Notes under the pieces: model-generated | The model's database searches: none | Told to the model about the DNA's origin: nothing | Seen by the model: the letters and a program-made list of their open reading frames with translations, nothing else | Assembly: GCA_030428255.1 (NCBI GenBank) | Contig: JAUIBT010000001.1 | Coordinates: 176,421 to 240,420 of the forward strand | Length of the DNA: 64,000 bases | Origin: Alphaproteobacteria bacterium | GTDB lineage: Bacteria; Pseudomonadota; Alphaproteobacteria; UBA7985; JAUIBT01 | Direction: 5' to 3' | Part shown: positions 25,784 through 34,965 of the stretch, one piece after another | Position numbering within the stretch: position 1 is the stretch's first letter | How the letters are laid out: each line of letters begins with the position of its first letter | Translations under genes and position numbers: made by a program

Positions 25784-26725
25784 ATGTCTTCATTGCTCGG
25801 TCTGACACCGAACGCTCCTTCAGCCGCCGCCGCCGCTGCGGGCGACCCCATCAAGGACACCAGCGAAGCAGAATTCGCTCAGGACGTGCTCGAAGCCTCC
25901 CAGGACGTTCCGGTCATTGTGGATTTCACGGCCCCATGGTGCGGACCTTGCAAGACCCTCATCCCCCTGCTGGAAAAGCACGTGCGCGCTGCCCAGGGTG
26001 CGGTCAAGATGGTCAAGGTCAACATCGATGAAAACCAGATGCTGGCCTCACAACTGCGCATCCAATCGGTGCCCACCGTCTACGCCTTCTTCCAAGGCCG
26101 CCCGGTTGATGGCTTCCAGGGCGCAGTGCCGGAAAGCCAGGTCAAGGAGTTCGTTAGCAAACTCGCAGCCATGGGCGGGGGCGGCGTCGATGAGGAGGCC
26201 GTCGAGCAAGCCCTGCAAGCTGGGCAGGCCGCGCTGGAGTCCAAAGACGGCGCTGGTGCCCTGGAGGCCTTCCAGGTCGTGCTGAGCCACGATGAGACCA
26301 ACAAGGCAGCCTATGCGGGTCTGGCCTCAGCCGTGGCCCTGCTGGAAGGCCCTGAAGCTGCACGGGAGCTGATTGGTAGCCTGGAAGCCGACTATGCTGA
26401 CTCGCCCGAGATGAAGTCCGCGCTGGCCGCCATCAAGCTGGCGGAAGACAGCGCTGGTCTGATCGCTGAGCTGCAACCGCTTGAGCAGCGCCTTGCAGCC
26501 GATCCCAATGACCACCAGGCCGCCATCGATCTGGCCCAGGCGCTTGCGGGCATGGGTGAGAAGGAGCGCGCCGTCGATACGCTGATCGCCTCTATTCGCA
26601 AAGACCGCGACTGGAACGAAGGCGCAGCCCGCGCCAAGCTGTTGGAGCTGTTTGAGGCCTTTGGCTCAAGTGACCCTGCGACAAAATCGGGCCGACGCAA
26701 GCTGTCATCCTTGTTGTTCAGCTAG
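25784..26725 (+). CDS. CnoX/YbbN-like thioredoxin with TPR domain
   Basis: 313 residues. An N-terminal thioredoxin domain (VIVDFTAPWCGPCKTLIP, about residues 44-61; cis-proline in QSVPTVYAFF) is followed by a helical TPR domain (about 135-300). This is the YbbN/CnoX architecture. Unlike E. coli CnoX, the active-site CxxC (CGPC) is intact, as in many alphaproteobacterial members. It acts in the cytoplasm as an oxidoreductase/holdase that passes clients to chaperones. AAGGG lies before the ATG. The next gene, a Lon-domain protein, follows 147 bases later. Confidence 0.9.
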   Translation: MSSLLGLTPNAPSAAAAAAGDPIKDTSEAEFAQDVLEASQDVPVIVDFTAPWCGPCKTLIPLLEKHVRAAQGAVKMVKVNIDENQMLASQLRIQSVPTVYAFFQGRPVDGFQGAVPESQVKEFVSKLAAMGGGGVDEEAVEQALQAGQAALESKDGAGALEAFQVVLSHDETNKAAYAGLASAVALLEGPEAARELIGSLEADYADSPEMKSALAAIKLAEDSAGLIAELQPLEQRLAADPNDHQAAIDLAQALAGMGEKERAVDTLIASIRKDRDWNEGAARAKLLELFEAFGSSDPATKSGRRKLSSLLFS

Positions 26726-26736
26726 ACCGTTCGGTT

Positions 26737-26779
26737 CGGGGCGTCGCCATAACGCGTGGCTTCGCCCCGCGCGCGGGGC
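26737..26779 (+). other. Competing GC-rich inverted repeats between the thioredoxin and Lon-domain genes
   Basis: CGGGGCG (26737-26743) can pair with CGCCCCG (26763-26769). The latter also lies inside a perfect 16-bp palindrome GCCCCGCGCGCGGGGC (26764-26779). Only one fold can form at a time. There is no T-run. It may be a weak terminator or attenuator. Confidence 0.4.
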
Positions 26780-26872
26780 TCCTGCTCTCACAACCATCTG
26801 CGCCTATATGACCTGTCATCAAATCCAGCTGTCAGGGCTTTACATTTTCAGCGTCTGAGACATGTTGAGCCT

Positions 26873-27565
26873 ATGACCTTCTTCGCTCCAAAGCTCCTGT
26901 CTGACCTGCCGTCGAGCCTGCCGATTTTTCCGCTCAGCTCGGCGCTTTTGATGCCCAAAGGCCAGTTGCCGCTCAATATATTTGAGCCGCGCTATCTGGC
27001 GATGGTTGATCATGCCATGGCCCAAGATCGCCTGATTGGCATGATGCAGCCGCGCAACCCAAATGAGCCTATGGGCCAGGCCCAAGTCTTTTCTGTTGGC
27101 TGTGCTGGTCGCATCAGCGCTTACTCCGAGACCGACGACGGCCGCTATCACATCACCCTGACAGGCGTGTGCCGGTTTGCCTACATCGACGACGTAACAA
27201 CCAGCGAAGGGTTTCGCCTGGCAAACGTTGATTTCAGGGCTTTTGCCAATGACTTATCCGAAGCAACCGCAGACAGCGAGGCGCACGACGCCAGCCGCAA
27301 GCGCTTGATGGACAGCCTGACCAGCTACTTCGACCTTAAGGGCTACAGCGCCGATTGGCAGAAGCTCCGGCAGACGCCGACCGAGACCTTGGTCAACTCC
27401 TTGGCCATGATCCTGCCCTTTGATGTGCTGGAAAAGCAGGCACTGCTGGAGGCAAAACCGCTGTCCGAGCGCGCCACTATGCTCACATCGTTGATGGATA
27501 TGGCCAACCAGTCGGGTGACGATACTCAAGACAGTGATCCGCTACCGCCGCGCAGCGTCCAATAA
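26873..27565 (+). CDS. Lon N-terminal (substrate-binding) domain protein
   Basis: 230 residues from ATG 26873. LPIFPLSSALLMPKGQLPLNIFEPRYLAMV is the hallmark start of the LON substrate-binding (PUA-like) domain; VGCAGRISAYSETDDGRYHI and LTGVCRFAYID follow. The ATPase and protease domains of Lon are absent and the length is normal for these stand-alone proteins, common in Alphaproteobacteria. Function is unclear. It often neighbours the trxA-like and Trm112-like genes, as here, with the latter starting 78 bases downstream. Confidence 0.88.
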   Translation: MTFFAPKLLSDLPSSLPIFPLSSALLMPKGQLPLNIFEPRYLAMVDHAMAQDRLIGMMQPRNPNEPMGQAQVFSVGCAGRISAYSETDDGRYHITLTGVCRFAYIDDVTTSEGFRLANVDFRAFANDLSEATADSEAHDASRKRLMDSLTSYFDLKGYSADWQKLRQTPTETLVNSLAMILPFDVLEKQALLEAKPLSERATMLTSLMDMANQSGDDTQDSDPLPPRSVQ

Positions 27566-27643
27566 CACCTTGCTGCCTTTGCGCGGCGTCAGATATGATC
27601 ACCCGCAAATTCTGACTGACCGAATGCTCCAAGGAACACTGCC

Positions 27644-27877
27644 ATGACCCAACCTGCTGCCCGTGACGTTGACCCTGCCTTGTTAGAGGTGTTGGTCTGC
27701 CCGCTTACCAAAGGGCCCTTGAGCTATAATGCTGAAGCGCAGGAGCTGATCAGCTATGAAGCGGCCTTGGCCTTCCCGATCCACGGCGGCATCCCCATCA
27801 TGCTGCAAAGTGAAGCGCGGCCGCTTGAAGAACGCGAACGCGCAAAGCCCAAAGCCAAAGGCTCATCCGAGGGCTGA
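27644..27877 (+). CDS. UPF0434/Trm112-like small protein
   Basis: 77 residues. [17 protein letters not shown] ... [20 protein letters not shown] is the Trm112p/YcaR domain; only one of the zinc-type cysteines is kept, as is usual for the bacterial branch. AAGGA lies upstream. It is convergent with era (28 bases). Confidence 0.9.
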   Translation: MTQPAARDVDPALLEVLVCPLTKGPLSYNAEAQELISYEAALAFPIHGGIPIMLQSEARPLEERERAKPKAKGSSEG

Positions 27878-27905
27878 TCAAGGTTCATGAAGATCCGACT
27901 GACGG

Positions 27906-28883
27906 TCAGCTTCGCAGCGTCAGCCCCATTTGTCGGTAGCGTTCGGGATCATTCATCCAGTTCTCACGCACTTTGACGAACAAGAACAAATGCACGCGGC
28001 GGGCAAACAGCTCTTGCAATTCATGGCGCGCTGAGGCGCCGACCTGTTTGATGGCGCTGCCGCCCTTGCCCAAGACAATCGCTTTGTGATTGTCGCGCGT
28101 GACATAGATGACCTGCTCGACACGGATCGAACCATCCTTGGCCATTTGCCAATTCTCGGTCTCCACGGTCAGGTTGTAGGGCAGTTCTTGGTGCAAGCGC
28201 AGGAACAGCTTTTCGCGCGTGATTTCAGCCGCCAGCAGGCGGTTGGGCATGTCGGTGACTTCCTCCTCTGGGAACAGCCAGGGGCTTGGCGCCAGGCCCG
28301 CGCGCAGGTGCGCTTCCAGCTCGGCCAGGCCTGAGCCAGTCTTAGCCGAGACCATGAAAATCTTTTCAAACAAGCCAGTCGCATCAAGGCGCTCTGCGAG
28401 CGGCAACAACTTATCCGGGCTAACCAAATCCACTTTGTTGAGCACCAAAGTTGCCTTGCGGCCCTCTTGGCCCAGACGCTCGATGATGTGCTCCACGTCG
28501 TCGCTCAAGCGGCTGGGGGCGGCGTCGATCACCAACAGCAGCCGGTCACCGTCGTTAGCTTCCTGCCAGGCGCGATCCAGCATGGATTGCTCCAGCGGAC
28601 GCTTGGCGCTGCGGAAGATGCCGGGCGTATCGACAAAGACGATCTGGTCTTGATCCACCGCCAAAATGCCGGTGACCCGCGTTCGGGTGGTTTGGACCTT
28701 TGGGCTGACGATCGAGACCTTGGTGCCAACCAGGGCATTGACTAGGCTCGATTTGCCCGCGTTGGGCGCGCCAAGGACCGTTACAAAGCCACAGTTGGTG
28801 TTCACGACCTGCGGATCGTCTGCTGTCAGATCGCTGGTCTCATCGGATGGTAGATCAGAAGATGTGGTCAATTCTTTGGTCAT
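27906..28883 (-). CDS. era: GTPase Era
   Basis: 325 residues. P-loop GAPNAGKSS at 38-46, switch and DTPG motif (VDTPGIFRSAKRPLE), NKVD, then a C-terminal KH domain (EQVIYVTRDNHKAIVLGKGG). Era binds 16S rRNA and aids 30S maturation. The N-terminal ~30 residues are an acidic, family-variable extension. The gene follows rnc by 64 bases on the same strand, as in many proteobacteria; recO, often next, is not present downstream. Confidence 0.97.
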   Translation of the reverse strand: MTKELTTSSDLPSDETSDLTADDPQVVNTNCGFVTVLGAPNAGKSSLVNALVGTKVSIVSPKVQTTRTRVTGILAVDQDQIVFVDTPGIFRSAKRPLEQSMLDRAWQEANDGDRLLLVIDAAPSRLSDDVEHIIERLGQEGRKATLVLNKVDLVSPDKLLPLAERLDATGLFEKIFMVSAKTGSGLAELEAHLRAGLAPSPWLFPEEEVTDMPNRLLAAEITREKLFLRLHQELPYNLTVETENWQMAKDGSIRVEQVIYVTRDNHKAIVLGKGGSAIKQVGASARHELQELFARRVHLFLFVKVRENWMNDPERYRQMGLTLRS

Positions 28884-28947
28884 TTCGCTTGTTCGACTTA
28901 GGGCCGACGTTTTGAAGGCGCTTCAGCGCCAGATGCCCTGGTGCCAA

Positions 28948-29736
28948 TTAAGGGGCCAGGGTTGGAATGTGCGGAGCATGCAGGCCCAAGAGCGTCCGTG
29001 CAGCGGCCTGCTCTGCTTTGCGCTTGGAATTGCCGCTGCCTTGACATGCCGGCAGGCCTGCAACCTGGACTTCCATTACAAATTCGGGCGAGTGCGACGG
29101 GCCCGAGCGGCTAACCTCGACGTAGATCGGCAAGGGCTTGCCCATCGCCTGCGCCCATTCTTGCAAGGCGGTCTTGGCATCGCGCGGTGGCTTGCGCTCT
29201 TGGTCGATGAAGGGGCGCCAATGTCGATCGATGAACTGCGTCGCTGCGGCAAAGCCACCATCAATATAGAGCGCCGCGATCAAGGCTTCCATCACATCGC
29301 ACAGCAAAGAAGGGTTCGAGCGACCGCCGTTTTGCTCCTCAGAGCGCGAGACGCGAATGAAGCGATCCAGCCCCAGCTCTTGCCCGATCTGGGCCAGCGT
29401 CTCTTTTCGCACCAAGTCCACAAGACGGCGTGACAGCAGACCTTCGTCCTCCGACGGAAAGCGCCGCCACAGCACCTCTGCAATCACCAGGCCCAGGACT
29501 CGGTCGCCCAGGAATTCCAAACGCTCATAGGTGCCCTTAGCCGCGCTGGCGTGGCTGCCGTGGGTCACTGCGCGAGCCAGGAGACTGCGGTCATGGAAGC
29601 GGCGGCCCAAGAGCTGCTCCAAGGCATCCAGCGACGCGCTAGCACCTGCGTCGGCCGAAGCCTTGCGCCTTGCAAGGCTCAATGGCTTGCCGCTCTCGCG
29701 CTCTTGAGGCGTCGCGCCCCGTTCGCTGTCTGCCAT
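28948..29736 (-). CDS. rnc: Ribonuclease III
   Basis: 262 residues. The RNase III signature ERLEFLGDRVLGLVIAEVL and the second acidic site LCDVMEALIAALYIDGG are intact; a double-strand RNA-binding domain follows (TALQEWAQAMGKPLPIYVEV ... KRKAEQAAARTLL). The N-terminal ~35 residues are extra. It processes rRNA precursors and structured RNAs. It lies 10 bases after lepB. Confidence 0.97.
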   Translation of the reverse strand: MADSERGATPQERESGKPLSLARRKASADAGASASLDALEQLLGRRFHDRSLLARAVTHGSHASAAKGTYERLEFLGDRVLGLVIAEVLWRRFPSEDEGLLSRRLVDLVRKETLAQIGQELGLDRFIRVSRSEEQNGGRSNPSLLCDVMEALIAALYIDGGFAAATQFIDRHWRPFIDQERKPPRDAKTALQEWAQAMGKPLPIYVEVSRSGPSHSPEFVMEVQVAGLPACQGSGNSKRKAEQAAARTLLGLHAPHIPTLAP

Positions 29737-29746
29737 GCCCTGCGCC

Positions 29747-30502
29747 CTAGCGAATGCCTCGGAAGAAGCGGGTCAGGCTGCGCCAAGAAAAGACGATGAT
29801 CTGCGCTTTGCCGACCAAGTTTTCAAACGGTACAAAGGCCACGTCGGGATAGCGGCTGTCCTGCGAGTTATCACGGTTGTCGCCCATGAAAAAGAAATGG
29901 CCCTTGGGTACGGTGATCTTTTGCGACTGGCACCCGTATGGCGCTGCCGAGATTTGGATACAGTTGCTGGCCAGATGCGGATCGGGATCGACCGAGCCTT
30001 CCCGGCGAATGCGATGGACCTGGCCTTCAGGGAAGGTTTCATCAAAGAAGCGCACCATGCCGCCTTGATAAGCGCCACGCTCGACAACAGGCGCTTGTTC
30101 CACAACCTGACCATTGATGCGCAGCACGCCGTTTTGGATTTCCAGCGTATCACCCGGCAGGCCAATCAAGCGCTTGATGTAGTCCTTCTTCACATCGCTG
30201 GGATAGCGGAACACCACGACATCGCCGCGTTGAGGCTCGCCGCCCCAAATGCGATCTGGAAGCACATCGGGCAACATGCTGCCCAAGGGCAGAGAATAGC
30301 GCGAGTAGCCGTAGGAGTACTTGGTCACGACGATATAGTCGCCGATCTTCAACCCTGGCTCCATGGATTGCGAGGGAATGTGAAAGGGCTGAATGAACAA
30401 GGTACGGATCACCAAAGCGATCGACAGGGCGATGGCCAAGGTGCGCACAAGGTCAACGACGCGATCTTTCAGGCTCATGGGTTCAGGCTGGGACTTTTCC
30501 AT
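29747..30502 (-). CDS. lepB: Signal peptidase I
   Basis: 251 residues from ATG 30502. One N-terminal membrane helix (VRTLAIALSIALVIRTLFI), the catalytic serine Ser46 in PSQSMEPGL, and the catalytic lysine Lys110 in DYIKRLIGLPGD; box E GDNRDNSQDSR is present. It removes signal peptides on the outer face of the inner membrane. An in-frame ATG at 30583 would add 27 basic residues; 30502 is preferred because it gives a normal N-terminus. It lies 140 bases after acpS and 10 before rnc. Confidence 0.95.
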   Translation of the reverse strand: MEKSQPEPMSLKDRVVDLVRTLAIALSIALVIRTLFIQPFHIPSQSMEPGLKIGDYIVVTKYSYGYSRYSLPLGSMLPDVLPDRIWGGEPQRGDVVVFRYPSDVKKDYIKRLIGLPGDTLEIQNGVLRINGQVVEQAPVVERGAYQGGMVRFFDETFPEGQVHRIRREGSVDPDPHLASNCIQISAAPYGCQSQKITVPKGHFFFMGDNRDNSQDSRYPDVAFVPFENLVGKAQIIVFSWRSLTRFFRGIR

Positions 30503-30642
30503 AGGTGGCGGCTCGATCTTCTTTGGTCTTCGCAGCCATGGGATATGAAGCAACGCCAAACAACGGCCAAGGCGCTTCCCCATCAGGCCGCATCCGGCCG
30601 CTGCACAGGTTTGGCTGCATATTTGCGGTCTTGGGCGTCAAT

Positions 30643-31053
30643 TCAAGGAAAAACGTCCTTAGAGCGACATTCTATGATCACGATTGATGTCGCATAGGGC
30701 GGCTCATCAGAAATAGAAACGTGTAGAACCGGTTCATATCCCGCGGGCATCAGGGCCTCCAGGCGTGCCTGAGCACCGCCATGGAAGCACAAATAAGGTT
30801 TGCGACCGGGCTCACGGCGCAACTCGATGCCACGCCAAGCCACCCCCTGGCGCATGCCTGTGCCCAAGGCCTTGCAGGCAGCCTCTTTAACCGCGTAGTG
30901 GCGCGCAAAGGCCGCCGCAGGGTCCGGCCGTGCTGCACAAAACGCAATCTCGGAGGGACAAAACACTCGGTTGATAAAGCGCTGTCCGAAGCGGTCCAGC
31001 GAATCTTGGATTCGCCGGATGTCGATCAGGTCGATGCCTGTTCCCAAAATCAT
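30643..31053 (-). CDS. acpS: Holo-[acyl-carrier-protein] synthase
   Basis: 136 residues. Magnesium site residues are visible: Asp8 in GTGIDLIDIRRI and Glu57 in YAVKEAACKALGTG. It transfers 4'-phosphopantetheine from CoA to acyl carrier protein. It starts 18 bases after the rsh stop. In many Alphaproteobacteria pdxJ lies between the two, but it is missing here. Confidence 0.96.
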   Translation of the reverse strand: MILGTGIDLIDIRRIQDSLDRFGQRFINRVFCPSEIAFCAARPDPAAAFARHYAVKEAACKALGTGMRQGVAWRGIELRREPGRKPYLCFHGGAQARLEALMPAGYEPVLHVSISDEPPYATSIVIIECRSKDVFP

Positions 31054-31071
31054 AGGCCCCGCAATCCTCGC

Positions 31072-33480
31072 CTATCGCCGCGACCGTTCAACCTGCGAGA
31101 TGTAGCGCGAGGCTCGCAAGGAAGCGATGACATTGTTGAGCTGGTCCAGATCCTTGACCTCGACATCCAGCAAGATGGTGAAGAAGTCGTGGCTTCGCTG
31201 GGTGAACTTCAGATTGATGATATTGCCCGCGTTCTTGCCGATCAGCGTGGAAAGCGTGCCCAGACTGCCCGGCTCGTTTGAGATTATGACCTCCAAGCGC
31301 GCAACCTGGCCCGTTTCCTTGCCATCAATATCCCAGGCAACGGCCAAGAATCGCTCGGGTTGGTCTTGATAGTTCAGGATATTGTCGCAGTCGCGGGTAT
31401 GGACCGTCACGCCTTTGCCGGTAGTGATGATGCCAACAATGGGATCACCGGGGATGGGGTGACAGCACTTGGCCATATGCACCGCCAAACCAGGAACAAG
31501 GCCGCGAATAGGCACCGCGAAGTCGTTGCGAACCGCTTCTTCCTTGTTGACCCGCCCGCGTGTTTTCCCAGGTGCTAAGCTGGCGACATTGGCTGGCGCG
31601 CGGCTGCGCAGGCCTGGGTGCACCGTTTCCACCACCGGACGGATGGTCTGATTGCCCATGGAGACGGCGGCGTAGAGATCATCGATGCCGTGGAACCCCA
31701 ATGTCTTGCTCGCCTTGGAAATCGCGTCTTCTGTAAAATCAAGATCCTCGGCGCGAAACGCGCGGTGGACCATCATCTTGCCCATGGCAACGTGTTGGTC
31801 CTTTTCTTTCGAACGAATAAAGCGGCGAATCTGCGCCTTAGCCTTGCCCGTGACCGCGAAGGCCTCCCAGTCCGGGCGCGGCTCAGCGTTCTTTTTGGTC
31901 AGGATCTCGACTTGATCACCGTTTTGCAGGCTATAGGACAGAGGGCGAATAGCGCCGTTGACCTTGCCACCGATGCATTGATTGCCAACCGCGGTGTGTA
32001 CGGCATAGGCGAAATCGACGATACAAGCCCCTTGCGGCAGCACGATCAGCATGCCTTTAGGCGTGAATACAAAGACCTGATCTTGGTACATCTCCATCTT
32101 GGTATGCTCCAAGAACTCCTCTGAGCTGGAAGCATTGTCCAAGATTTCCCGCAATTCGCGAACAAAAGCAAACTGCATGCCGTCCACATCGCCATGTTCA
32201 GAGCTTTGCTTATATTTCCAATGGGCCGCCACGCCACGTTCGGCCTGCAGGTGCATATCCTGGGTACGAATTTGCACTTCAATCTTGTGCTTGAAGGGGC
32301 CAATTAGGCCCGTGTGGATCGATCGATAGCCGTTGTTCTTGGGCGTCGAGATGTAGTCCTTAAACCGCCCAGGCACCATGGGATAAGCCGAGTGCAACAC
32401 GCCCAGCGCGTGATAAGCGTCCCCGATGGAGCCCACCACCACCCGGAAGGCTACGATATCGGAGAGCTGCTCGAAATTGACCGACTTGCGCTGCATCTTT
32501 TGCCAGATTGAAAAGGGCGTCTTGACCCTGCCAGAAATCTCCGCACTCAATCCGCTCAGCTTGAGCTGTTGCATCAGCTCGGCGATGATGCTTTCTGACA
32601 CCTCAGAGCCGCGTTCTAGAAACTCGCCCATCAACGCGATTATATTGGCACGGGCCTCAGGGTTAAGCTGTTGGAAGGCGGTGTCGTCCAGCTCTTCTTT
32701 GATATAGCGCAGGCCGATGCGCTCAGCCAAAGGTGCATAGATTTCGGCCGTTTCCAGCGATATTCGCCGCCGCTTTTCTTCGCGCAGGTGCTGAATAGTG
32801 CGCATGTTGTCCAGGCGGTCAGCAAGCTTGACCATCAAGACGCGAATGTCCTTGGACATGGCCAAAAACAACTTGCGGAAATTCTCTGCCGACTTAGAAA
32901 ACGCGCCTTGCACCTTGACCTGTGACAGCTTGGTCACGCCATCGACCAGCTCAGCGATTTCTTTACCAAACTTGTCAGCAATTTCTTCGCTTGTCGCCTC
33001 GGTATCCTCCACCGTGTCGTGCAGCAACGCGGTAATGATGGCCTGGTGATCAAGGCGCATGCCGGCCAGGGTCTCGGCAACAGCCACCGGGTGAACAATA
33101 TAGGGTTCGCCCGACTTGCGTTTAACGCCGTGATGATAATGATCGGCAAATTCAAAGCCTTGGACAATCAGCCCGCTGGGCAAATACGGATCATAGGCCG
33201 CGACGCTCGCCTCCAAAACGGCGACGCGCTCTGCCAAATCCAGGTCGTCCGGAGTTTCCAGCAGCGGCACCAGGTGGCCGGGTGCTTCGATAACACTGCT
33301 GAGGTTTTCGAAGTGAAGATTGGTGGCTTCGGCGATGCCCAGGCGGTCTTCGCCTTCGTCCTGACCATTGGCCGCCTGTGCTTGGGGTGGCAGGCGCGAG
33401 TCCCCCTGCTGCACCGCGGAGGCGTCACCCGCCGCGACAGTTTCACCTGTATCAGGACTTCGATCAGAGGTATCGGCCAC
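31072..33480 (-). CDS. rsh: Bifunctional (p)ppGpp synthetase/hydrolase
   Basis: 802 residues, GTG start with AGGGAACA upstream. Domain order: an acidic N-terminal extension (~1-75), the HD hydrolase domain with HDTVEDTEA, the synthetase domain with GRFKDYISTPKNNGYRSIHT, then TGS (VFVFTPKGMLIVLPQGACIV), helical region, and a C-terminal ACT domain (ARLEVIISNEPGSLGTLSTL). Both catalytic halves look intact, so it can make and degrade the stringent alarmone. The ~75-residue N-terminal extension is longer than in SpoT. It follows rpoZ on the same strand, but a terminator (33590-33626) lies between. Confidence 0.95.
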   Translation of the reverse strand: MADTSDRSPDTGETVAAGDASAVQQGDSRLPPQAQAANGQDEGEDRLGIAEATNLHFENLSSVIEAPGHLVPLLETPDDLDLAERVAVLEASVAAYDPYLPSGLIVQGFEFADHYHHGVKRKSGEPYIVHPVAVAETLAGMRLDHQAIITALLHDTVEDTEATSEEIADKFGKEIAELVDGVTKLSQVKVQGAFSKSAENFRKLFLAMSKDIRVLMVKLADRLDNMRTIQHLREEKRRRISLETAEIYAPLAERIGLRYIKEELDDTAFQQLNPEARANIIALMGEFLERGSEVSESIIAELMQQLKLSGLSAEISGRVKTPFSIWQKMQRKSVNFEQLSDIVAFRVVVGSIGDAYHALGVLHSAYPMVPGRFKDYISTPKNNGYRSIHTGLIGPFKHKIEVQIRTQDMHLQAERGVAAHWKYKQSSEHGDVDGMQFAFVRELREILDNASSSEEFLEHTKMEMYQDQVFVFTPKGMLIVLPQGACIVDFAYAVHTAVGNQCIGGKVNGAIRPLSYSLQNGDQVEILTKKNAEPRPDWEAFAVTGKAKAQIRRFIRSKEKDQHVAMGKMMVHRAFRAEDLDFTEDAISKASKTLGFHGIDDLYAAVSMGNQTIRPVVETVHPGLRSRAPANVASLAPGKTRGRVNKEEAVRNDFAVPIRGLVPGLAVHMAKCCHPIPGDPIVGIITTGKGVTVHTRDCDNILNYQDQPERFLAVAWDIDGKETGQVARLEVIISNEPGSLGTLSTLIGKNAGNIINLKFTQRSHDFFTILLDVEVKDLDQLNNVIASLRASRYISQVERSRR

Positions 33481-33784
33481 AGCCTGTTCCCTAAAAATTA
33501 ACAGCCTAAAATCTTAGACCGCTTAGTGAGCCCATGGCAAGCACGGGTGTTGGCTGCGGCGAAGGGAGCAGACAAGTACCGATTAAAGGAAAAAAAAGAA
33601 CCGCTGGGCGCAAGGCCGCGGTTCTTCTGGCGGGTGGCGGCGAGCGCCGTCGTGCTGGTGGTCGTTTGGATCAGCCGAGATGTCTCACCAGACATCCAAG
33701 TCGCGATCAGGTCAGTATTGCCCAATCAGCAAACCCACAAGCTCTTAGCTCTGTCCCGAAGGACCGCAGGCTTGCCTACTAGCA
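33481..33784. other. Spacer between rpoZ and rsh with a terminator and a small hairpin
   Basis: No gene is supported. It holds the rpoZ terminator (33590-33626) and a 6-bp hairpin GATGTC-tcacca-GACATC (33679-33696). The rsh promoter should lie between 33590 and 33490 on the minus strand, but I could not choose a clear -35/-10 pair. Confidence 0.5.
33590..33626 (-). terminator. Intrinsic terminator after rpoZ
   Basis: AAGAACCGC (33596-33604) pairs with GCGGTTCTT (33618-33626). Read on the minus strand the stem is followed by a T-run (complement of A at 33590-33597). It separates rpoZ from rsh. Confidence 0.8.
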
Positions 33785-34168
33785 TCAGTCCTCAGGGACT
33801 TCCATCTCGGGCATATCTTCAAAGTGCATCACCGGACCATCGGCAGACGAAGCGGCCAAACGGCGGAACATCTCTTCGCCCTCGTCATAGCTTGTGGTGG
33901 GGCTGTCGATCAGCTCAGGCAACTTTTCGATGTCGTCGTTTTCAACGCGGCGCTGGAGGTTCTTAACCACGCCTTCACGCAGGTCTTGGATGTTGACCAG
34001 ATCTTCGGCCATCTCGCGCAGCGAAATTACGGGTGTCTTGTCGTTGTCCTGCTCAACCATGTGCTGGGCGCCGGCGTTCAGCTCGCGCGCGCGCTGTGCG
34101 GCCAGAACCACCAGCTCAAAGCGGTTGTCAATGTGCTCCATGCAGTCTTCGACTGTGACGCGTGCCAT
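33785..34168 (-). CDS. rpoZ: RNA polymerase omega subunit
   Basis: 127 residues. [20 protein letters not shown] and [13 protein letters not shown] are the standard omega core; the acidic C-terminal half is typical of Alphaproteobacteria. It stabilises the beta-prime subunit and in many bacteria helps form a ppGpp site, which suits its position next to rsh. Its own terminator follows. Confidence 0.97.
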   Translation of the reverse strand: MARVTVEDCMEHIDNRFELVVLAAQRARELNAGAQHMVEQDNDKTPVISLREMAEDLVNIQDLREGVVKNLQRRVENDDIEKLPELIDSPTTSYDEGEEMFRRLAASSADGPVMHFEDMPEMEVPED

Positions 34169-34275
34169 ACTGTGCTTCCAATTATGGGGTAAATGAGCGC
34201 AGGATCATATCGTAAGCGGGGCAAAATTCAAGCCAAGACTTCGATGATCAGTGCGTCGCCGCGCGGAAAATCGGA

Positions 34276-34815
34276 CTAAGACTCGGGCGGGACTCGAAAT
34301 GGCGGCACAATAAGGCGTAAATCAGAGATATCCACCTGTGCCAACAGCTGTTTGGCACTGCGATCAAGCTTGGGGTGGTGCCAGTCGTCCTGGACATCGC
34401 ACAAGGGCTTTAGCACAAAGCCACGCAGATGCATGCGCGGATGCGGCAGGGTCAGATGCTCACTGTCCAGTTCGCGGTTGCCATAAGCGATCATGTCCAA
34501 GTCCAAAGTGCGCGCGGCGTTGGCTACACTTCGCTCACGCCCAAAGTCTCGTTCAATTTCAAGCAACACGCTCATGATCTCCTGTGGATTCCACGCCCCT
34601 ATCGCCAAGGCCACCCCGTTGATATACAGCGGCTGGTCGCTGGGTGGAACGGGCTCGCTTTGATACAAGGCCGACACGCTAAGCTCAGCGTCCAAGCGAT
34701 TGGCCAAGCGCTGCAAACCAGCGCGAATCACCGCCTGGCTATCCTCAAGCCCCGCAAAGGGGAGATTTGAGCCGAAAGCAATCAGGCAAGGTGCTGAATT
34801 TTCGTGGCTTTGCAT
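34276..34815 (-). CDS. folK: 2-amino-4-hydroxy-6-hydroxymethyldihydropteridine pyrophosphokinase
   Basis: 179 residues from ATG 34815. LIAFGSNLPF opens the HPPK fold; VLLEIERDFGRER and ARTLDLDMIAYGNRELDSEHLTLPHPRM are the conserved catalytic segments, with the two metal-binding aspartates in DLDMI. It transfers pyrophosphate from ATP in folate synthesis. An upstream start at 34860 is possible but adds 15 unconserved residues. The 5' end diverges from the NYN-domain gene. Confidence 0.93.
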   Translation of the reverse strand: MQSHENSAPCLIAFGSNLPFAGLEDSQAVIRAGLQRLANRLDAELSVSALYQSEPVPPSDQPLYINGVALAIGAWNPQEIMSVLLEIERDFGRERSVANAARTLDLDMIAYGNRELDSEHLTLPHPRMHLRGFVLKPLCDVQDDWHHPKLDRSAKQLLAQVDISDLRLIVPPFRVPPES

Positions 34816-34965
34816 TTTTGCTGTTGCATCCTTAGGTTTAGTTTGCCATATTCTGGTCACTTTAGACCGACCGCCCCAGAAATTTCAGCGGTCGTCTGCC
34901 ATTTGCGCCCGGTGACGGCCTGCGACGGCTGCCTATCGGGCAGCGCTTTAGCGGAATTAACGATC

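Noticed and set aside
29735..30697. 320-residue plus-strand open frame
   Set aside because: It is antisense to lepB and acpS, both of which are clear.
33526..33966. 146-residue plus-strand open frame between rsh and rpoZ
   Set aside because: It runs antisense into rpoZ and across its terminator; composition is not protein-like.
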